DNA of 64,000 nucleotides from Shinisaurus crocodilurus (taxonomy: Eukaryota; Chordata; Lepidosauria; Squamata; Shinisauridae): contig CM037878.1 of the NCBI GenBank assembly GCA_021292165.1, forward strand, positions 191,765,118 through 191,829,117, written 5' to 3'. The translations under genes were made by a program, and so were the position numbers. Below, piece after piece: positions 31,704 through 42,421 of the stretch (position 1 is the stretch's first letter; each line of letters starts with the position of its first letter). A model generated the notes under the pieces. The model searched no databases and was not told where the DNA came from. It was given only the letters and a program-made list of their open reading frames with translations.

Positions 31704-33889
31704 TCTAACAAAGGAGAATTCCAACCCATGCAAAGCTGGATCTGTTCACTAGTAAACAAATACAATAATTGAAATGGTCTCACGTCACAAGCTCTCTGCT
31801 TGAGGCACATACTGTGGTCATTTTTTTGTGTAGGCAGTATCTGTAGGGAGGGAGGCGGTGCAGGGATTGGACTATATGACCTTTGGTCTCTTCCAAGCCT
31901 ATCAATTCTATAAAACTGGTGAGGTCACAAACAAGCAACACCAAGGGTACTCAGCATGTACCAAATTAAGAGGAGGTATATAATATTTTAATATAATTAC
32001 CAATGTTTTCCTCCTTAAAAGAAGCACATGGGGACACAAGTGATGACAGTGCATAAGGCTTTATCATGTGACAACAGATGGGAAGGAAAGAAACATTGTC
32101 CGCATAGATATATCATACACTGTTATAATTCTGAGGTTCCTGGTAGTAGAACCAAAATAAGACAAACTGGTTGGTAAAGTGCCTGGAGTAGAACATTAGA
32201 AGCATTCCACATTCGGAGAGGCATCCTGCAGTTGCAAACATACTGAGTAGGCGAATGGGTTGAGAAAAAGAGTAAACGCAAGATTAAAAGGATTACGGGT
32301 TTTTGCAGGCATTTTCAAACAGTTCTAAAATGAAGTTCACCTTGCCCCATCCTGTTCATATTGTGGCTTGCTGCCCCCTAGAGATTGCTAGAGTTACTGC
32401 CTAGGTAGAGACACAAGGGCAGAGGAAGCTGGATTAGCGAGAGAATGTTTGAAGTGTACCGAATATGCTGCAGACAGCGATGAGGAGAGACGCACTGAAT
32501 CAGCGATGGGGTTATAACACACTGGCTGAGAGGCTGGACAGGGTGAAGTCCAAGGGTGTCTGTCTGGCACTTGGGTCAATCCTTGCAGATCATTTTGTGA
32601 GACTCCAGCGTGGGTGTGCACATTTTGTCTGGACAGGAGCTGTGGGATCAAGGCCAAGGATTTATCCCCAAGGTGGCCTCAAGTTTCCTGAATCCTCACT
32701 AAGGCGGGAGAGAATGAGTAGGTGGTGAGAAAAAAGGATGAAGGCCGATCATTTCTCCAGCTCCAGACAGGGCAGCAGAAGGATGCGCGCATGAGTGATA
32801 TGTTATTAAGAGACACCGGCGCGGCTTGCGCCTCCTAGCTTAATGTTGAAGGCACATGCTTCCCATTAGAGAAGAATGCCCCTTAATTCACTGAGTCATT
32901 AGAGTTATATATGCACTGGGAAAGAAGGAAGGAAAGAAAGACAGAAACTAGGAAGCCCCTCCTACAGTCCCCTGGAAGTAAGTTTCCAGTCAACATTTCA
33001 TTCCTTCTTTTCAAACACAACAAAAGCGGCTGACGGGGACGGGGGACAACAACACACCAAACAAACCCAAAACAAACCCAGAAAACTTTCCAGTTCTCTC
33101 ATCCATCATTCCAGTTAGGAAAAATAATTTACAAGTCCTTTGGCTTCTGCAATTCATCTCCCCTCTTTTCCTGGAATAGCTAACACTAACACCGAAAACA
33201 ACAACAAAAGCCGTAGTGGCGGCGGGGGCGTGACGCCTCCCGCAGTAGAAATTGCGGTCGGGACGGGAGTCACCGAGACAATGCCAGAGAGGAAGGATCG
33301 AAATTACCTACTGTTTGGCAAGGATGTCAGACACATTCGCCCGCAGAGTCCATCCTTTCTTCGAGACGGAAGGAATCGCTTAGTCCCACATGCGGACCAG
33401 TCGCCTGTCTGCTTAAGAAAATAAACCTTCCTGAGCTCCTCTTCGGTCGCTTCTTCCTTTGATTCAATCGCAGCCCCCCAAAAAAGTAGGTAGCATAACG
33501 TTCACATCCTACCCCAAAGGTGCTTGGTTTGAGCAACGCTGGCCATTCTTCTTCTGCAACACCCAGTTCTGAAATGCATAACTCCAGGAATTGCCAGGAA
33601 CTGGGGTGGGGTGGGGGGATAAAATGGGTGCGCGAGGTGACAAAGAAATTAAATTGAAAGGGGAACTCGGGAATCTATCAGCGTGATTTTCCCTCTCACC
33701 CCTGTTAGGAAGTAAATCTAGGATCTCTTGTTTAAAAGCCAAGCGAAGCAGCAACAGAAACCAGGGTAATATCAGAGAACGGGGAGCGTTTCCCTCCGGC
33801 TCCTCGGAATTCTCTCCCTCTCTCACCCCGTTCTTCAGAAACTTTGGGAGGGACAGGAGGAATGAACAAGTTTTTCACTCCTTTACGGA
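31704..33889. other. Presumed intron 1 / 5' region, no clear gene
   Basis: No coding exon was recognised. A minus-strand GCCAAACAGTAG|GTAATT near 33300-33315 could be a donor for the untranslated first exon, but several equally good GTs exist. The stretch 33215-33265 is GC-rich (GCGGCGGGGGCGTGACGCCT). Confidence 0.35.
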
Positions 33890-34385
33890 GGCGTTTCCAG
33901 AGCCAAGATCAAGCCTCAAGACCTTGCCCCCGAACTCGGCAAATCCTGCCTCGGGACCAGCCGAAGGAGGACGCGCGCACAACAGCGCCCCGTGCGAAGC
34001 ATGCCCCGCTCTCGCTCCCCGCCTCCTGTTTCTCGTGCAGCGCGTTTCGAAGCAGGCGGGAGCGGCGGATCTCCTTTCTTGGTGGGCGGCTCTTTGGCGA
34101 GAGGGGTGGGGGAGCCGATGGTGACAGGGAGGGTCGACAGAGGGCTGCTGGAAGCGAGCCCCGTGCCACAAAGGGGGTGTGGAAGACAGACTGCTCGGCC
34201 TCTTAATCGTCCCAACGGGCGACGCGTGAGCCTCTTCCGCGCAAAGCGCGTTACGGAAGAGCGCGCCGTCGGCGCTAGTTGTGGGCTCCACGCTTGACTT
34301 CTTGCCCAGTTTATCACGCCTGGGATTCATCCGCCCACGTGGGTAGTGCCATGTGCGTACGGCCGTGGCTCGAAGGATTGAGTGG
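33890..34385. promoter_or_regulatory. CpG island, candidate MXRA5 promoter / exon 1 region
   Basis: This is the only non-transposon stretch in the window dense in CG dinucleotides, with runs such as GGACGCGCGCACAACAGCGC. It lies about 5.9 kb upstream of the first coding exon, the right side for a minus-strand promoter. It contains an E-box CACGTG at 34336-34341 and an 8-bp inverted repeat CTCTTCCG/CGGAAGAG at 34232-34239 and 34254-34261. A smaller GC-rich patch at 33215-33265 may belong to the same region. Several open frames overlap it on both strands, as expected for GC-rich DNA lacking stops. The transcription start and the exon 1 donor are not resolved. Confidence 0.5.
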
Positions 34386-34514
34386 GTGTATGGGTGGGCT
34401 TGGGGTTGGATCTCAAGTTACCTTCGGTCCCATTTTGGAACAGGCGAACGACTAGAAGGTAACCATGTGGCGTTTTACACGCTCATTTAAACCAGGCGTT
34501 CGTGAGTTAGCGCA

Positions 34515-34619
34515 ACCTTCCCCCAACCTGGTGCCCTCTAGATGTGTTGGACACATGATGGCTGGGAATGATGGGACTTGCAGCCCAACACGTCTGGAAG
34601 GCGCAAGGTTGGAGGAGGC
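34515..34619. mobile_element. Hairpin MITE (CCCCAACCTGGTGCCCTC family)
   Basis: CCCCAACCTGGTGCCCTCTA on the left pairs with GTCTGGAAGGCGCAAGGTTGG on the right. It lies immediately upstream of the CpG island. Confidence 0.65.
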
Positions 34620-34894
34620 TGCATGAGGGATCTTTGGCCCCAGCAGCCACTGTGCTGGCGTGCCAATATTGCAGGCAAGGTGAGGTGACCTGATTTAAAC
34701 GCGTCGTGCTGAATTTTCATGGGTTCCACGTTAGGTGCATAAGTTGATGTGGGGTGGGTGGGTGGAGGAGAAGCTCTTGCCCAAACACAACACCCACTGC
34801 AAACAAACAAACTTGAAATGTTTTTCATGGCAAACAATTCCCAGTGCAGGTCATCAGTGGAAACCCATTTCTGGGTGCCCTTTGAAATTAGGTG

Positions 34895-35110
34895 GCTGGT
34901 GACGGATGAGATGGACTTCTTGGTTGTGGCACCCAGTCTGTGGAATGCTCTTCCCAAGGAGGCTCGCCTGACACCCACCCAGTGGGATCCATTCCTCCTC
35001 TTTTGGCCAAGTGCTGCAAATCGCCTCCTTTGAAGTAGCAACTGCGACCCTCCTCCTTCTCTCCTGGCATTGCACAGCCTATTCCACAACCTTTTGCCTT
35101 TCTTGTCAAA
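34895..35110 (+). mobile_element. L2-like ORF2 C-terminal fragment
   Basis: The plus frame reads PSLWNALPKEARLTPTQWDP, the typical LWNxLPxExR motif near the end of L2-group ORF2. It is an isolated fragment. Confidence 0.6.
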
Positions 35111-35191
35111 GCTCCTTATGAGAGACTGGGAGGGTGGGATGCAGTGTGGAATGGCTCCTTTAAAGTTGCAGCTGTCCCTTTAAACCATTAA

Positions 35192-35290
35192 TAGATTTCA
35201 TAGGAAACTAGAGGAGGGGTCTCCCATCCAAGTAATAACCAGGCCTGACCCTGCTTAGCTTTCCACGCTCAGACAAGCTGAGCCAGCGTA
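35192..35290 (-). mobile_element. 5S-derived SINE (copy E), partial
   Basis: GGAAACTAGAGGAGGGGTCT and CCTGCTTAGCTTTCCACGCT are the reverse complement of the SINE body. The distal tail is reduced to ATAGATTTCATA. Confidence 0.8.
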
Positions 35291-37558
35291 ATACATTTTC
35301 CTCCTGTTCCATGCTGTCCTAAAATGATAGTTCCCTGTCCATGAAGGGCAGTTTTGTGAAAATCCTGCCCCCCCCCCCATTTTGACTCATCAGCACTAGC
35401 TTAAACAATGTGCTGGGTTCAGGGGAAGTTCTTTTTTGCCCAGCATCAGCTTTTTATCGGACCATAACTACACACTGCAAGCACCCCACCCCAATTCCAT
35501 GTACATAAGCCAAGTTGGATTGGCAGTTGACTCTTAGCTTCAGCACTGGTGACCTGACAGCATCTTCCACCACACCTGAGGGCAGCAGGCTAGCTTAGGG
35601 AGCGCATTGCAGGCCATGCGGCTCACGCAGCTCTGTCCTCCCACCACCTTGCTCTCACCCCTCACCCCCCAGCATATGCCACCTGAGGTAGCCGCCTCAC
35701 TCTGCCTATTGACAGGGCTGGTCCTGCTGAATGCACTCTGGTGCAAGCACATGCTTTGAACCCTGTTGGGGGGAAAGCAGTTGGGGGCAAATAATAAGGA
35801 AATAAGTGGTGTGCAGGGAAAGATTTAGGCATCCCCACATCATATTTCTGCTCCAAATTCCCATCTCCTGAAGCTGCATTAAAAAAAGAAAGAAAGAAAG
35901 AAAGTATCAGGTATGGGCCCGGTAAGCTTCTAATAAGAAGTTCCTTCAATTCCAAAAATAGCACATACTTTAACCTTTTTGTGTAGAAATTACCTCATAG
36001 CAAATATTATTGACTATCCCATAAATTAGGGATCACATTCTTAATTATTTTGTTATTAAAAATTCCTAAAACATTAAAACATACAGAAAAGACTTAAACA
36101 TACACCTTTAAGGCTAGATACGATCAATTCTGAATCATACCTTTGGGAAGATAACTCCTTACTCAAAAATTGGCACCCTCTAGACAGACGCCTCTGATCT
36201 CGGATGCTTCTGAGCGTCCAGTGCCCTGTTGGGTTGCTGCCAGCAAGGTGGGAGGAGTGACAGAGGTGATTTTCACCTCTTCCATCCTCCGTTTGCCATT
36301 TTCCCACTAGACCAGCCTCTGAACCTCTCTAGTGGAGTTGCTCTGGTGGGGGCAGGCCTGGGACTGGAGAGACCACAGGATACAAGCATATCCCGGCATC
36401 TCCTCCTCCCCCCTCCATGTCCTCTGGTATGCCCCCCTTTCCCTGGCCCCATCCAAAGTCAGAAGAGGAGCCACCATGGAAAGTGGCTGGGAGCAAGGCA
36501 GGGGTGAAGATTTTCACCTCCGTGGTTGTGGTACTTATAGCCTCACCTGTGGAAATCCCCAATATCCTACGGCCCCTCAGACAATGGGCCATGGGATTAT
36601 ATATCAGTTTTTTTGATGTGTATACCTTACACAATATTTTTTTCCCTAAGTGAAAACTTGTAAGTGTACACCTTTGACCTGGAATAATGCAATCTCACTC
36701 CTGTTTATTACTCAGATAACAACCCCTTAGCCCAAGTGATAGGGCTTTAACTCAGCATTACCACTTTTTACTTACTTACATTTTCAAATTCTTAATGATT
36801 TATTATCAAACAAGTGGTATTTGCATTTCACAATAAGACACCCTATTTTGTCTTATTTAGCAATTTCTCAATAGTCTTCCCCGCAAGTCCAATAAAGCAA
36901 AATCAGCGATTTTCTAAAAATCCAGGACAGGTTGAGGCTGACATTGGAAATAGCAGTGCTGCTGGTTCCTTCTACATGTGTCTTATTTTTATACACCACC
37001 TTGGGAGGGCTCCTGCTCTGAAAGGCAGCCAAGAAATATTTTAAATAAAAATAAATAAATGACCTCAGATGTACAATGTTATCACAGGAAAGAAGCATAA
37101 TTGAAGCAGCTCCAATGAGGTAACGTAAGAAAGTAACGTAATGTGGCTGTCTCTGGGTAGAGCGATGATCATCTAGGCTCCTGTCATGGGATAAACAGGT
37201 TTGTAGCAGAGCCAAGGCTCACAAGGTTAAAATGCTGGCAATTTTGATTAACTGGGTCGATGGCCTCATCTGCCACCCTATCCTCCTCAGGCTTCCCTGT
37301 TCCTTCTGAGTTTAGCTGCAAACCTCACACTACAGAGAACATGGATTTTCCCAGCAACAATGTATTATTGTGAGCTCTTCCTGTTGTAATGTAAAGTATT
37401 TTGGCTTGGCCTGGTCTTGAATAGAAAATTAAGACCCATTAAGTTTACCAAAGACCTGCTCCTGGTGGAGAAGAAAACTGCTAGAACTGGTTTGTTGATA
37501 TGGATCAACGCAGCTGCCTGAATTTTTGGATTCTCCATGGCGGCATGGCTATGGGGGC
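35291..37558. other. Upstream region, mostly unassigned
   Basis: Only a short (AAAG)n run at 35886-35905 and an L2-like tail (about 36990-37062, CACCACCTTGGGAGGGCTCC then AATAAAAATAAATAAAT) are recognisable. No gene is supported. Confidence 0.45.
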
Positions 37559-38282
37559 TGTCATGATGGCCACTGATAGCTATGGAGTTTCTAGACTGGG
37601 AGTCAGAATGCCCACTATAAGTGAGATGACATTAGTGTAGGAGTCCTTGCTGTTGCAATGGTTTACGGCAGGGTTGGGGAAATGTTTTCTGTCGAGGGCT
37701 ATGTTCCTGTAGAGATTGGGCCCACTCTTCCTACAGCGGAGGACCTGGAAATGGATTCGGAGGAAGAGGGGGAGGATGGGGAGTTGGAGGGGGGGGGAGA
37801 GGCACCTGGCTTTCCAAGGCCGACAGCTTTAGAGATAGACTCTACAGGCGGGGAGGAACGGGCAGTGTCAAATTCCGTGGGAAAGCAGGCTGAGTTCTCT
37901 GATGGGGAGGGGGGTGTATCCAGCGTCACAGACCCCCGTGTCAGACGGCAACTCAGGAGGAGGGAACAGCTGACAAATATCAGGCGCTCTGCGAGATTGG
38001 CTCTTAAGTATAAGGACCCGCCTTAGGGGATGTGCCTGGGGGGCTGGTTGACTCTGGAAGGGGAGGAGAAATCTTCAGTTTGGAATCAACTTCTCAGCTT
38101 TAGGGCTAACTTCCTAAATGGCTATTATTCTAACTAGCCTGGCCCTTGTGATTGACTCTGCTAATCACTCCTTTTGTAATTCAAAGCCAAATTGCTAGGC
38201 TGGCCTGAATAAAGCTTTTCAGTTAGAAGCCTGCACGTGGATTCTTCCATGGAAGGAGGAGGGGGAAGTTTTGCCCTTGACA
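37559..38282 (+). mobile_element. Candidate solo LTR of an endogenous retroelement
   Basis: The segment begins TGTCATGATGG and ends CCCTTGACA, so its termini TGTCA/TGACA are a 5-bp inverted pair, as in LTRs. A polyadenylation signal AATAAAGC lies at about 38207 near the 3' side. No matching second LTR and no internal gag-pol sequence is present in the window. The flanking five bases do not form a duplication, which weakens the call. The internal 123-codon open frame is listed separately. Confidence 0.4.
37658..38026 (+). CDS. Acidic 122-residue open frame inside the candidate LTR, function unknown
   Basis: The predicted product has an acidic middle (DSEEEGEDGELEGGGE) and a basic C-terminal part (RVRRQLRRREQLTNIRRSAR). 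No catalytic motif, signal peptide or membrane segment is visible. It lies upstream of an AATAAA within a transposon-like segment, so it is more likely part of a retroelement than a host gene. I do not recognise a family. It may not be translated. Confidence 0.25.
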   Translation: MVYGRVGEMFSVEGYVPVEIGPTLPTAEDLEMDSEEEGEDGELEGGGEAPGFPRPTALEIDSTGGEERAVSNSVGKQAEFSDGEGGVSSVTDPRVRRQLRRREQLTNIRRSARLALKYKDPP

Positions 38283-39341
38283 GTTCCCTCCAAGATCACC
38301 TGTTGGGTCCACAGCTGGCGGTCAAAGGCAATGGTGGCTGGAGCTGGAATAAAAGTAGGTGGAGCTGGAGCTAAATGTGAGTGGAGTCAAAGTAGGTGGA
38401 GTTTGCAAAGTGGGCTGAGCTCCGCTTGGAACTAAGCTGAGGTCTGCATGCCGCGCTCCAATCCCAGATTCCATGCCCCTAGTTCATGGGATTACACTGT
38501 TATATTGTGTGATTTTATGTGGAAGAGAACTGAAGAACCAGAACCCTGGAGACGGAAGACTGTATGCTACACAAACTGCACAATGGGTTCCATCTGGTAC
38601 ATTTCCCCCCAACTCTGCCATTTCCAGTACATTTCAGCCCCCAAGTTCCTTTTCTGAATAAGCAGTATTAATAATAAAGACAGACTGAGAAGAGGATAGG
38701 AAATTATTTGGCTCATTGCTTCCCACCAATATAGTATCAGTCTTTATTATGGAAGCTTCAGAAATTCTTCTCATCCAAGTCTTGGATTCTAGAGTTCTGA
38801 GTTATCTGAGCTTGCTTCTGAAGCTCTAGGAATCTTCTGTTGTTCCTTCCTTAAAAAGAAAATAGAAATCCAAATTTTGTACAGAGCCCCGTGCATTGGC
38901 AGTTTCAGTTCTTCAGTTCATTCATCTCCCCACCCCACTGTGCACACACACATTCTCAGTGCAAACTTGCACGTTGGTAAAACACTGTTAAACAGCAATC
39001 CTGGGTGTGATTGTACATATATGATATGTGTCAAGATACAGCATTTTTTTTCACTGATGCGCAGATGTGCTTCATGCATTCCTAAAGCGCTGCATAAAAC
39101 AATGTCGATGTGATTGTAGGGGCAGTTGTATCAAGTTTCTTTTGGTGAGATGTTTTACAAAGGTAGAGGAGTACATCTGCACTTCACTAAAACACTGCAC
39201 AAAAAGCCTCTTAATGCAATCACATCAATATTGCTATTTTGCAGTATTTTGTCCATGAGCACCTAAGTAACACAGATGGGGGAAAGATGCAAAGAGAACT
39301 GAATGCTGCGGCAAATTGCACACTCTCCAATTCTGAAATCC

Positions 39342-39577
39342 TATTTATTTATTTATTTATTTATTATATTTATACCCCGCCTTTTTTCCTGCAAGGAACC
39401 CAAGGCGGTTTACATAATCCTCCTCCGTTTTATCCTCACAACAACCCTGTGAGGTAGGTTAAGCTGAGAGTCCGTGACTGGCCCAAAGTCACCGAGTGAG
39501 TTTCATGGCTGAGTGGGGACTAGAACCCGGATCTCCTGAGTCCCAGTCCAACACCCTTACCACTACGCCACACTGGC
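39342..39577 (-). mobile_element. Full-length MIR-like CORE-SINE with tRNA-like head
   Basis: Read on the minus strand it opens GCCAGTGTGGCGTAGTGGTA (A-box-like). It continues with GGGTTCTAGTCCC (B-box-like), then the core GGTGACTTTGGGCCAGTCAC, the tail CTCACAGGGTTGTTGTGAGG, and a TAAATAAATA end. It is the most complete SINE of this type in the window. Confidence 0.8.
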
Positions 39578-40104
39578 AAACATCCTATGCAGGTGTTTGC
39601 CTGCACATGCAGAGACCTTAAGTCAGGAGGGGGATGTGGGCATCCATAAGCCCCAGCTGCCAACATGCCCACATGTTGGGCTGCTGTTCATGTTGAGTGT
39701 GAAGGTCTGAAGAGGGCTTTGTAAGCATGTATGGCTGAACACACTTACAAAGCTCCCGTGATCGAGAACCTTGCCTTATCAGGGTTTCCAGTTATGGGAG
39801 GTTTGTAAGTGTGTTCAGCTGAATGTGCTTACCGAGCCCTCTTCAGACCTTCATATTCAATGTGCGAAGGTCTGAATGGCAGCCAGGAGCATGGGGGCAT
39901 TTGTAGGCAGGGGGCTTGCAAGTGCTGTCTACAATTTAACTACATGGATGCTTGAGAGCACGCCTCAGGTCTACACATCTGCAGGCAAATGCCTGCATAG
40001 ATCTCTAGTTGAGCCAAAATCTAGGAGGAGTAGAATGCAGGGTGAAACAAGCCACAGGAACAACAAAGGAATGGAATGTGGGAAACCCACCGCTCAATCT
40101 GTTC

Positions 40105-40128
40105 AGTGTGTGTGTGTGTGTGTGTGTA
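40105..40128. repeat. (GT)n microsatellite
   Basis: A run of about ten GT dinucleotides is followed by ATGTATG. Confidence 0.9.
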
Positions 40129-41128
40129 TGTATGGGGTGGGGAGCATCTGAGCCCTCCTTAAGTAAGTCATTATGTATTATTGCTCCACAGAGAGCTTTT
40201 GGGGAGAAAAATGGCAGCAGGCAGCTGGCGGCCACTGGAAAGTCCAGTGATGATTTTTTACCTCCTCCAAAAAAATTTCAGCCCTCACTCCCCAAATTCA
40301 GGATGAACAGTATCTAAGGAGAATGTTTGACTCAGCATTAGTCTTCCTGCATATACCTCAGCTGCTTGGGATTGCACCCCGAGGAAGCGGCTCCCACACA
40401 GCTGGGAGTGAGTGCTGAAGAAGACAGATGTTTCTAAGTGTCATACTTGGCTGTAGAATGAACAAATGCAGTGTGAAGCTTAGGTGCAGCAGCGGGGCAG
40501 TCCCGTGCCCATCCACAAAACAGAATAAAAGAAGGAGGGACATGAGCTAAACCTTTTCCCGGACAAGTATGAGCAAACCTCTTATATTGTCAGAAGAATT
40601 TTTCAGGCTCAGCACAGAGCCCCATTGCAATCTTTATCTCACTTCTTGTGATTGCCAATTATTACTTCAAGTCTAAAATCGTTTTATGAGATGAGCAGTA
40701 GTCATCCAAGAGTGAAGATTCATTTTCATCTTTATACCTTTTCCCTGTGTTGAACTGCCTGGCTCGCAGTCCCCCCCGCCCCTGGTAACAGTGGTTAATG
40801 CTTCAAAGATGTGCCTGTTCATACTAAATTATGGCAAGTCCGTTTCATAGTGTTTTAATTTGAAAGTAGGTATTTGTGGCTTAATTAAATGGCAAGGTGC
40901 TTTTTTCTTGGTCTGTCAAAGAAGAGCAAGAGACAGAGCTGACTTTATTTTATTTGTTTTACAGCGCAATCCTATGAGGCTGCCCGTGATCCTCTAAACT
41001 CGGAGGATTGCGGGCATCCTATTGAAGGTCACTTCATCCTATTGAAGGCAGGAGGAGCACGGAGGATAGGATACCCTCCGCACTCCTTCTACCCTCAGAA
41101 ATGTCTAGACAGCCGATTTCGGCTGTGT

Positions 41129-41272
41129 AGCTCAGGGCTGTCCAACCTTGGGTCCCCAGATGTTGCTGGCCTACAGCTCCCAGCATACCCAGCCAGCATG
41201 GCTAATGGCAAGGGATTCTGGGAGCTGTAGTCCAGCAACGTCTGGGGACCCAAGGATGGACAGCCCTGAGCT
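41129..41272. repeat. Large hairpin MITE, arms about 55 bp
   Basis: The left arm AGCTCAGGGCTGTCCAACCT to CAGCTCCCAG pairs with CTGGGAGCTGTAGTCCAGCA to AGCCCTGAGCT. The inverted repeats reach the outermost bases, leaving a loop of about 34 bp. Confidence 0.8.
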
Positions 41273-41344
41273 AGATGTTTTTTTTCCTGAGGAGGAGAGG
41301 CTGAGGTGCCGTCTGGATTCCTCGGAATCCAGCGGAGCTTCGCC

Positions 41345-41500
41345 TCTCCCCTCCCTGCCCCCAGGAAGGTCTTAACCTGGCGCTGAAAAGAGAACAACGT
41401 TGGTGTCAGGTGAGCCTCACTGGGAAGATCATTCCATAATCCTTGTTTCAAGAAATGTGGCACTGCTGGAAAAAGCATCGCAAGCACCCATGTCAAATTA
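41345..41500 (-). mobile_element. L2-like ORF2 C-terminal fragment
   Basis: The minus frame reads GLWNDLPSEAHLTPTLFSFQ, the terminal motif of L2-group ORF2. A tRNA-derived SINE begins just beyond it. Confidence 0.6.
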
Positions 41501-41504
41501 TGGA

Positions 41505-41696
41505 AGGCGCCGGAGCTCAGTGGTAGAGCACATGCATTGCATGCAGAAGGTTCCAGGTTCAATCCCAGGCATCTCTAGGTAGAGCTGGGATCTTTCTTGT
41601 CTGAAACTCTGGAGAGCTGCTGCCACTCAGGGTAGACAATACTGAGCTAGGTGGACCAATGGTCTGGTTCAGTATAAGGCAGCTTCCTAAGTTCTT
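41505..41696 (+). mobile_element. tRNA-derived SINE, near full length
   Basis: The head has an A-box-like GAGCTCAGTGGTAGAGCAC and a B-box-like GGTTCAATCCC, both expected of a tRNA-derived RNA polymerase III promoter. The body continues CTGAAACTCTGGAGAGCTGC and ends AGTATAAGGCAGCTTCCTAA. A 5'-truncated relative lies at 62610-62745. It cannot fold as a real tRNA, since the acceptor and T-arm sides are not complementary. Confidence 0.85.
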
Positions 41697-42367
41697 TCCT
41701 TGTGGAGCAAGCGGTAATACTTGTTCTGCATTCTGATGTCACTGTATTGAGTATTTCCCTTTCCCCCTCCACATGATTGGTTGCTGTTAGTAAATAGTTA
41801 GGGAAACCCACAACTGATAGATCAGGAAAACAAGGGTTATGCCTGGATTTAATTAATGTATTGAGTGATTTAATAGGAAGCCCCCCCCCCCAAAAGTGTG
41901 TATGGAAAATTTATTAACAGGGCTTGCAGAAATGCTTCTAACATCCCAGTTCCCATAACTTATAGGTCTGTGTAATATCTTTTCCCACAAGCATAGCTTT
42001 TTTAAGGGGGCAAGCATGTCCTGTGTCTGCTGAGGGGGTAGACTGACTGACTTTTTTTCCCATGGGATTTCTTCAGCAGTGATAATAGCTTCCGGACCTT
42101 GCTTTGTATCACAGTCCTTCTCAGGAAGGAGTGAAGCTCAGATATGACAGACAAGTTCAAGCCTGTCAGCAGATCAATGTTTTTGATGTGCATGTCTGCT
42201 GATCCTCTTACTTAGGGCTTATTTCTTTGTGATTACTCTGTTCCATGTGGCCATGGTGCTTTCAAATTGAAGGAATGTAATCAACAATTAAAACTGAGCC
42301 AGCGTTTACACATCTTTTTCTCACCTATTAGGCTGAATTGATGGACTTGTATTAGCCAGTGAACACT

Positions 42368-42421
42368 ATATATCTATCTATCTATCTACCATCCATCCAT
42401 CCATCTATCCATCCATCTATT
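42368..42421. repeat. (TATC)n/(CATC)n compound microsatellite
   Basis: TATCTATCTATCTATCTA is followed by CCATCCATCCATCCATC. Confidence 0.9.

Noticed and set aside
33875..34330. Several open frames of 86-151 codons on both strands
   Set aside because: They are explained by the CpG-rich composition. They overlap each other in different frames and show no family similarity.
34538..35089. 183-codon minus-strand frame
   Set aside because: It runs across a hairpin MITE and antisense to an L2-like ORF2 fragment, with no own domain.
41505..41580. Possible tRNA gene
   Set aside because: A- and B-box motifs are present, but acceptor and anticodon stems do not pair and the sequence continues into a SINE body.
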